NCBI RefSeq assembly: GCF_030272615.1
Contig: NC_081414.1
Span: forward strand, 783,348,119 to 783,412,118
Length of the DNA: 64,000 bases
Source of the DNA: Cryptomeria japonica
Lineage: Eukaryota; Streptophyta; Pinopsida; Cupressales; Cupressaceae
Direction: 5' to 3'
Within the stretch, counting starts at the first letter, position 1. Each line of letters opens with the position of its first letter. Shown here in pieces: positions 57,856-64,000 of this stretch. The position numbers and the translations under genes are program-made. Under the pieces are notes generated by a model, which was given only the letters and a program-made list of their open reading frames with translations, ran no database searches and was not told where the DNA came from.

Positions 57856-59966
57856 TCACCCGCAGGTGTCTACAATACAAAAAATGGTACAAATATTGAT
57901 ACAAGGGGGCCCTCTATGGCTATGATGAACTCCCTCCCTCGGAGCTGCCTGGCCTCGATGGAATCTGAGCCCTAGAAGAACCCACTCCAGGATCACCCTG
58001 CCTGTCTGGTGGTGGTGGAGGACCCATGACCCCACCACTCGATGCCTGTCTCCTCCGGCTCCCTCCCGTAGCTGTCGTTGTATGCGATGGTCTATGGAAG
58101 CTCCTCGCCCACTGATCTGCTGGCACAGCACCATAATACAGGTCCCTCCAGTAGGAAATCTCCTCTCCGACTCGCAAGACATATGCATAGCCTGCTCCTG
58201 CGTCCTCTGCCGCCTGCCTCCCTGCCCTCAGCACTGTCTCAGCCTTAGTATAGCGCTGAATTACCTGATCCCTCTCCCGCTCAGTATCCCTGAGCCTGAT
58301 CCTGAGTCGGTCCCTCTCCCTCTCCAGATCCTGGATCTCATCTGCTTGGCCTTGGCAGATCTCCCTGAGCTCAATCAGCTCATCCTCCTCTGGATCCCCA
58401 CCCTTTGCCTCTGCCTATGGCTCTCCCTCTGTGGGTGCCTACCCTTGTACCTATCCCTGTACCTGTACTGGTGCCTGAACGGGTACCTGTCTCGGTACAT
58501 GCCTAGGTCCCTGTACCTATCTCCATCCCTGCTCCTGTGCCTGTACTAGCACCTATCCCTATACCTGTCCATGTCTCTGTCCCTGTGCTCTAGGACCCTG
58601 TGCTACTGGTACCTGTAGGGGCAATCCACCGCGACCCCTCACCACCTGGGCCTGTCCCTCCTATCCACCCTCTCTCCGAGGTGCCACCCTCCTCTCCCCA
58701 ACTACTCCCCTCCGCCTCCGTCAGCCTCTACCCCCATCATCTCCACCATCATCATCATCATCTCCCCCCCATCTCCCTCCAATGCCTCTCCTGGATCTGT
58801 CAACTGTGGGAATGGATGCTCTGCCCAATATGCAAAATACTCTGCATCCATCTCGGCGTCCTCGATCTCTAGCCACATATCCCAGGGTAGGGGCATCATC
58901 TCTGCCAGCTATGTGACGGCCTGATCATATGACAGTAAAGGCCCGAACTGCGCCTGATCCCTAACTATACAGGCATACATACCCGAGCCTCGTGGCATCC
59001 TCTGGATCCTGCCATACTGCCTGCATACTCTATCCACCAGCTGTCTCTCCAGTATATAGGGCGTCCGCCCAATCAAATACCTGCTCCGGCAAGTATAAGG
59101 CAGCTCCACTGCATCATCCTCCCACTCCTCACATCCCAGGTACGGCCTCCAGATGACTACGTCAATGTCATCTATCACTCGCCGCCAATGCTCTAACCTA
59201 CCAATCCGAGGCTGTGAAGTGATCATATCATATAGATGAACAAAGCTCCATCCATGACCTCTCCCTCTGAAATGTATCGGTCGTGTGATAGGCAGATGCT
59301 CGTATGTCCAAACCTACAGAAGTGTCACTCCACAGCCCAATCCCACTGATCCATGGTAGACAAACTGGTGAAGCTCATAATATAGGTGGGCCAACACACA
59401 TGGACCCCATGCATATCTGGTGTGCTGAGTCACCAATATCTCCAGTGCTCCTCCCCAGCCCACTACCAACCCCCGTGTCGCCCTATCTGGACATAGGAAC
59501 CCACTGATAGCTCCTCCAATCACAGCTGGCAAGGCTAATCCTGTCGCAGTCATGGTGTCCCATGCCACATGTCCTGCTCTCATCTCTAGGTCAGGATCCT
59601 GAAACACCCATCTCAAAGCCTCTCTGTCTCCATCACGATCGTATGGAATCAGCTCTCCATCGATTGGTATGTGCAGAATCTTATAGACATCCTCAAGGGT
59701 GACTGTCATCTCACCCATCGACAAATGAAATGTGCATGTCTCTGAATGCCATCTCTTGGCCAGCACAGTCAGCAAACCCATGTTTGCTCGAAACTCAGGC
59801 ACATACAGCACATGTCTCAAACCCATCTCCTTGATGGCAGCTCTATCCTAAAATGACAACTTCGGTCGCAACCTCTGTGTCGATGGGAATCTCTCCTGTG
59901 ACTCCAACATAGGCAAATACTCCTGCAGTCAAACAAATCAATCATGTCAGTCATCATGGCATTCAC

Positions 59967-60325
59967 TGTTCATCACAAAATGCTACTCGCTATCTAAATG
60001 CATATGGTTATCTATCCTAGTGATACTCACTGTTCATCACAAAGTGTTGCTATCTATCCTAGTAGTGCTCCCTGTTCATCACAAAGTACTATGTGTGTGA
60101 CATTCCCTGTTCATCACAAAGTGTTACTCACATTTTGCACTCCCTGTTCATCACAAAGTGCTGCTCATACTTTGGGTACTCCCTGTTCATCACAAAGTAC
60201 TCTATCTTGGTGCTCCCTGTTCATCACAAAGTGCCTTGATCTATCCTAGTCTTCCTAGAGGACCTGCTTGAGTGTATCCTCTCAGCAGCTTATCCAATCG
60301 ACAGCGTATGTTCATCACAGAACTA
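59967..60325 (-). repeat. CTGTTCATCACAAAGTG repeat array in the antisense intron
   Basis: Seven close copies of (C/A)CTGTTCATCACAAA(G/A)T(G/A)CT occur at about 59,967, 60,028, 60,070, 60,105, 60,141, 60,180 and 60,214, plus a weaker one at 60,307. Spacers are 12-40 bases of unrelated sequence. Spacing is irregular, about 33-61 bases. It lies inside the intron of the antisense gene. Confidence 0.85.
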
Positions 60326-60365
60326 CCGATTTGACCTAGAAGACAAAACCTTGCATTTTCAGACA

Positions 60366-60612
60366 TAAACGCGTTTCTAACTCACAAACGCGCCTATTGA
60401 CTGCACAAACACGCCTAAAAAACACAGACGCGCCTGTTTGACATAAACATGCCTACATTTGTCACAAACGTGACTTTGCAACATAAACGCCCCTGAAAGA
60501 CGTAAGCGTGCCCACATTCGACACAAAAGCGGTTCCAGACACAGACGTGCCTGGCACCGACACAGACGCGCCTGTCGGACACAGACGCGCCTGGCACTGA
60601 CGCAGACGTGAT
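60366..60612 (-). repeat. ACGCGCCTG / GCGTCTGTGT motif array in the antisense intron
   Basis: About a dozen copies of ACA(G/A)ACGCGCCT(G/A) and variants run through the donor-proximal intron. On the minus strand this is GGCGCGTCTGTGT. The same motif in sense orientation is clustered in the leader (46,772-46,842 and 48,055-48,212). Confidence 0.85.
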
Positions 60613-60779
60613 TTCATGTTTTGCACTTTTTTTTTACACTATTCCTAAGCGCATTTATTGCTCTATCTACCATGCATTAATGACAAAATTAAATGCGTCA
60701 ACGTACGAGGAGGTTTGGTGGTACTGACCGGCTCTCCTGCCTCTGCTGGTCTCTGAAATTGGCGAACGCGGTCGAATCT
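60560..60779 (-). repeat. Inverted-repeat arm B (antisense exon 1 side)
   Basis: Read on minus it starts AGATTCGACCGCGTTCGCCA and ends GCGTCTGTGT, matching arm A (46,603-46,822). It spans most of antisense exon 1, the GTCAGT donor and ~170 bases of intron. Confidence 0.93.
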
Positions 60780-60884
60780 GTGTACGAAAGCCATTGCTGA
60801 TGACTGCTGCTGCTCTTTTTCTCACTCTGCACTATGATCTCATGAAGGTGTAGATGACAATGAGGATGTCTTTTACCCGTGGTC

Positions 60885-60894
60885 TATCTTATAG
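60885..60894 (-). promoter_or_regulatory. Putative TATA box of the Tat-2 antisense gene
   Basis: CTATAAGATA on minus lies 91 bases upstream of the antisense ATG (60,792-60,794). Nearby minus-strand sequence TCATCTACACC fits a start region. It is not part of the LTR. Tat-1 shows the same geometry (98 bases). Confidence 0.55.
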
Positions 60895-61125
60895 CCTACC
60901 CTAACCCTGGCCCTCGTTTCTCAAGTTAGTCTTCTTCATCCCGTGACGTTCTCACTTTATCCGACCATTCCATTCTAGCCTTTCTTTCTTATCGAGAGAT
61001 TGTCTGCAATCTTTTCAGACATTTTCATCCAATCTCTCGAGGGGGCATATCATTCCCATCTTGGGGCAACTCTGTATCAGTTCATCTTATCTTCTTTGAA
61101 ACAACGCGACAAGCCACATTGTCTC

Positions 61126-61139
61126 AAAGAGGGGCAAAA
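61126..61139 (+). other. Polypurine tract of Tat-2
   Basis: AAAGAGGGGCAAAA directly precedes the 3' LTR (TGTAGACAC at 61,140), identical to that of Tat-1. An upstream CTCGAGGGGGCAT (61,037-61,049) also recurs in Tat-1 (11,088-11,100). Confidence 0.92.
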
Positions 61140-61902
61140 TGTAGACACTCAAAATTGTCATGTCTAATTAAATAAATATTTTATTTATTTAATTATCTAA
61201 GCCTAATTCTTCTATTAATTAAATAAATCCTTATTTATTTAATTAATTCATTTATCCTCTTCTAGCCTTATTTCTCATTTAAATAAATACATTTATTTAT
61301 TTAAATTATCCTTTTCCTAAATTAAATAAATATTTTTATTTATTTAATTATCCCACTTCTTCTATTAATTAAATAAATATTTATTTATTTAATTAATTCA
61401 TTAACCTTTTCTACTCATGACACATGTCATTCATCTCTTAATTCATACACTACCTACCTCTTTCATTATTTTACTATTTCTTCTACCTACCCTCTAATCC
61501 TAGCCGACCTCTCTTTTTACACCTCTCAATCTTATCCCTCCATTTCATATTGTGTCTTCTATTTAAGGAGATGCCTCCTTCATTGTCAAACCCTAATGAT
61601 CTTTTATGCAATTGACTACACTACGATCCTACTTGCAACCACATTCCGTTCTTTGTTGAGCTCTTGTGCATATTAAAATCTTAGAGCATATATATCAAGC
61701 AAGATCAATGGAGATAGGAAGAATGGAGATCAAAACCCTGTTGGACATGTGATGGTATAATCTTTGTGATTTCATGTGATTTGCATTGTCTTAGGTAATC
61801 TTCATATGTTATGGTGGATCTTTGTTGATTGTTAGGCTAGGGTTTTGTGGTTGGATTCATTTAGCCTTTCAATATTGTTATTATTGTTATCCATTTTCAC
61901 CA
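61140..61902 (+). repeat. 3' LTR of Tat-2
   Basis: It matches 45,839-46,601 at all but about six sites (for example the A/T run near 61,183, GCCTCC against GCCTTC, CTTAGAGCAT against CTGAGAGCAA, CCCTGTTG against CCCTATTG). It ends TTTTCACCA. TACACAGTTG of the interrupted ORF follows. Confidence 0.95.
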
Positions 61903-64000
61903 TACACAGTTGCCAATGGCACTGTCTCAACCTTTTTCTCTTCATGTTTCTCAGAATGTACCTCTGTTGGTTTCTCTGTGCTTTCCATTGTCAGTGTCTC
62001 AACAAATTTATCAGTATCCAATTGCCCTAACTCAATAGGTTTCTCAGTTTGTGCACCAGTGGTATCTGTCTTTCCAGTATCCAGGGGATCATTTGATTGT
62101 TCAGTGTGTGTTTCAATCCCAATCTCAATATTTCCAACTGTATCCTTAACATGTGTTTCAACTGCAATGTCCTCAGTCGGTGGCTCAGATGTCATATCTT
62201 TCTTCTCAGTAGTTTCCTTATCAACCATAATGTTAACCTCTTGTGTGTCAATATTCATAGTATATAATACCTATGGATCAAGATTAGGATCTTCATGTGT
62301 AGTCTCCATACTCTCAACATTATCTATTACCAGTGGTGTATCAACAGTTTGTGCTGGTGGAGTATCAAAAGGAGGTGGGGGCAAGTTATCTGTTACTTTT
62401 ATGCTCGGAGGACCACCTACCTTTCTTTTACCTTTATCTTTTTCCTTTTGATAAACTCTGAAGTTTTGGGCCGTTTAAGTTCTTCTTGCTTTTCCTTCTC
62501 TACAAAGAAGATATCCCATTTATCTGTTGTTTCTTCAATGATCTCATTCACTCTGCCAGCCATTAAAGCTACATGTCGGTGGCCAGTAGAAAATACAGTC
62601 TTGTTAGCCTCACTTATCTGTTCATCAACTTCTTCTGCTGATTTCACTAGGTGAACTGCAAGTAATTTTTCTACCTTTATCTTCTTGTCTAATTCCACAA
62701 TTGCTAACCTTTTTGCATCTAATCTTCTGTACAAGTCACTTGGTACGTCATCTACAACTTCTATCAAAAATTTCTTGTAAATGTCTAAGTGTAGAATAAT
62801 AGTGTTTTTTATGCTTTCCTTTTCTTCATTGGTAAAAGTATTATACAACTTGCTAACATTTGGCAAGTTTCCTCCTTCAATAATTTCATTTAGAAGATTA
62901 TCAAGTGGAGGGATAACTTGTTTTTCCTTCTTCTTCCTGGGTGTTATTTTCTTTGTCGGAGGCCTTACTGCCTATTGTTTCCTTCTTGTTCTCTTTGGTG
63001 TAGGAGCGGGTACCGGTGAAGGTTTCCTTTCTCTTTCTACTCTCTAAAACTCTGTCGGTATTTCACTGCCAGAGGAGGTACCAACCGGTGAAAGATGTGT
63101 TTTTGGTTGTAACCCTTCCAAGTCTCTCTCCTTAATACCAGTAATATCCAGTATGTTTTCCTTGATTACTTTTGCCTATCTTGTTGCTTTTCTAATTGTT
63201 TGTTCTATTTTCTTTGTTCATTTCTGTGATTGAACTTTGCTTTCAATGGTTTCAGCACTACCAAATATTTCTTCTGTTAGTTCTCTAGGGGCTACAAGGA
63301 GGGCTTTAGCATATGTTTCTATTATGTTTTCATCTACCTCATAACCCACTTCAGTTACCCAAATTGTTCTAGGAACCACTGCCTCCATCCAGATTTCATC
63401 CTTCTTTATAACAAAGCATATCTCCTTCTGGTATTTGTCAACTATGGCTTGAGATAGTCTTTCCCTAGTCTACATTCTAGCCTTTAATGCTTGAAAGTGT
63501 TCAATTATGTTCTTTTCCCTATCATCTCCCATGTTGTTAAAGATGTCCAAAAGTTTTTTGCCAACTGGTATATCAAAACCAAATTATTTTCTACCTATAC
63601 CGGGAACTTCCTTGGTGATATATAGAAATAGACATACAAGTAAGTTACCAAATCTGAATGTGCCTTTCTTTTCTCCTTTAATTTTCTTCAGATTGTCAAT
63701 TAGTTCATCCTTCAGCCAGTCACATATGTCAATCTTTGCATTACTGTTTACCAAGTCATAAGAACTTTTGATACATAAACTAGAAACAAAGTTTAATCTG
63801 TTAGCATGTGTAGTCTTGTATCCTATAATCATGCTAATGAATCTGACATTTATATCTTTCATATCATTAACTCTTAGGGATCTATTGTCATGTCTTGCAC
63901 CGGTTAGGTTCATTACAATGTCATTAGAAACCTTCTTTCCCTTTTCTAGTCTGCTACTGGTGGAAGGTAAGCTAGTGGAAGGTAAGCTAGTCACTACCCT
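61903..64000 (-). pseudogene. N-terminal/middle part of the giant coiled-coil ORF
   Basis: On minus, the open pieces are 63,994-63,584 (136 aa), 62,866-62,417 (149 aa) and 62,258-61,887 (123 aa), linked by stops and one frameshift near 62,430. The first piece has a compact non-coiled region (INVRFISMIIGYKTTHANRL, GTFRFGNLLVCLFLYITKEV). A basic patch follows (PTPKRTRRKQ, KKITPRKKKEK), then a coiled coil (DAKRLAIVELDKKIKVEKLL) and a Thr/Glu-rich low-complexity stretch where Tat-2 inserted. The ORF starts beyond the window. With the part at 44,861-45,838 it exceeds 1,000 codons. I do not recognise the family. Confidence 0.6.

Larger units (their letters stand above)
57920..60794 (-). pseudogene. 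Tat-2 antisense two-exon plant-mobile-domain (PMD) gene
   Basis: Exon 1 (60,794-60,729) is 22 codons, MAFVHRFDRVRQFQ... ending GEP, then donor GTCAGT. The 806-base intron ends TTTGACTGCAG. Exon 2 (59,922 down) joins in phase 0: EYLPMLESQERFPSTQRLRP, then the PMD (RHVLYVPEFRANMGLLTVLA, KRWHSETCTFHLSMGEMTVT, LEDVYKILHIPIDGELIPY; YAWGPCVLAHLYYELHQF). An acidic Met-rich tract (58,702-58,800) and a coiled coil (LERERDRLRIRLRDTERERD) lead to EEISYWRDLYYGAVP and an SGG-rich end. Stops near 59,850 (TAG), 59,314 and 58,909 (CAG to TAG type) and one frameshift in the GGTACAGG-rich part (58,260-58,700) break it. Total ~690 codons. PMDs are known from host genes and transposons. The role here is unknown. 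Confidence 0.8.
45839..61902 (+). mobile_element. Tat-2: complete 16-kb Ty3/gypsy (Tat) retrotransposon with antisense PMD gene
   Basis: Both LTRs are 763 bp and differ at about six positions by eye (>99% identical). Between them are a 2.1-kb leader, a single-frame polyprotein (48,700-56,223), a 3' non-coding region, an antisense spliced PMD gene (60,794-57,920), and the PPT. Ends are TG...CA. I find no 5-bp target duplication: the flanks are GTTGT (45,834-45,838) and TACAC (61,903-61,907). The insertion interrupts a minus-strand ORF. The polyprotein has about ten stops, so it is non-autonomous. Confidence 0.95.
43935..64000 (-). mobile_element. Minus-strand LTR element with a giant coiled-coil ORF, 5' end outside window
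   Basis: Its 3' LTR is 43,935-44,704 and its terminal purine tract (44,705-44,719) faces inward. The coiled-coil ORF runs up the minus strand, is interrupted by the Tat-2 element at 45,839-61,902, and continues to the window end. No pol domain is seen between the ORF and the PPT. The TGTTGGAA...CCTAACA termini, the ACTGATTCACCCCC/CTCTCAG ending and the paired AAAGGGGGAG tracts match the small non-autonomous element at 29,593-33,260. It therefore looks copia-like and probably non-autonomous. Confidence 0.75.

Noticed and set aside
58082-58872. Plus-strand 155-aa and 90-aa ORFs rich in Leu, Cys and Pro
   Set aside because: They lie opposite the coiled-coil and Met/Glu-rich part of the antisense gene and reflect its reverse complement.
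59967-60325. Repeat-spacer pattern resembling a CRISPR array
   Set aside because: Spacing is irregular, spacers are not uniform in length, and the context is a plant retrotransposon intron with no cas genes.
45834-61907. Target duplication for Tat-2 (GTTGT / TACAC)
   Set aside because: The flanking five-base words do not match in any register I tried, so I did not annotate one.
61822-62654. Plus-strand 209-aa and 119-aa Ser/Val/Cys-rich ORFs
   Set aside because: They are opposite the minus-strand Thr/Glu-rich coiled-coil ORF, whose composition explains them.

Overview
The window is plant nuclear DNA, most likely from a large, repeat-rich genome. The old, nested, nonsense-riddled LTR elements suggest a gymnosperm, but this is an inference and not a species call. 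I see no rRNA, tRNA, CRISPR array or intact host gene. Nearly everything is LTR retrotransposons of several lineages and their decay products.

Layout. (1) 1-~12,993: a 5'-truncated, degraded Ty3/gypsy element of the Tat lineage ('Tat-1') on +, with gag, protease, G-patch, RT, two RNase H domains and integrase, an antisense plant-mobile-domain (PMD) gene, and the 3' LTR. (2) 14,542-23,497: a LARD-like element with a very long (~4.16 kb) 5' LTR, a gag relic, an acidic ORF and a truncated 3' LTR. (3) 23,498-25,233: a palindrome-rich minisatellite. (4) 25,234-33,345: a Ty1/copia element. Its RNase H codons are split by a 3,668-bp non-autonomous element (29,593-33,260) with 1,165-bp LTRs, a perfect GTTGG target duplication and one intact 331-aa coiled-coil ORF. 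(5) 33,847-41,775: a gag-protease-only gypsy-type element without RT or integrase. (6) 41,821-43,934: an unrecognised multi-exon pseudogene on -. (7) 43,935-64,000: a minus-strand LTR element with a >1,000-codon coiled-coil ORF, cut in two by (8) 45,839-61,902, a complete 16-kb Tat element ('Tat-2') with near-identical 763-bp LTRs.

The most interesting system is in the two Tat elements. Each carries a divergent antisense gene tail-to-tail with the polyprotein: a TATA box 91-98 bp upstream of an ATG, a 21-22 codon first exon, a GT donor, an intron full of tandem short motifs, and a long exon encoding a PMD followed by an acidic stretch and a coiled coil. In Tat-2 the first exon, its splice donor and the start of the intron are also present, inverted, at the very start of the sense leader immediately after the 5' LTR (220-bp arms, ~93% identical by eye). 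Sense and antisense transcripts of this element would therefore both begin with the same exon-donor module, and the genomic RNA has long complementary ends.

The Tat-2 polyprotein stays in one frame for 7.5 kb. It is broken only by about ten nonsense codons, all explicable as C-to-T or G-to-A transitions, while the LTRs differ at only about six sites. This suggests the copy was already defective when it was mobilised. All sequence comparisons here were made by eye.
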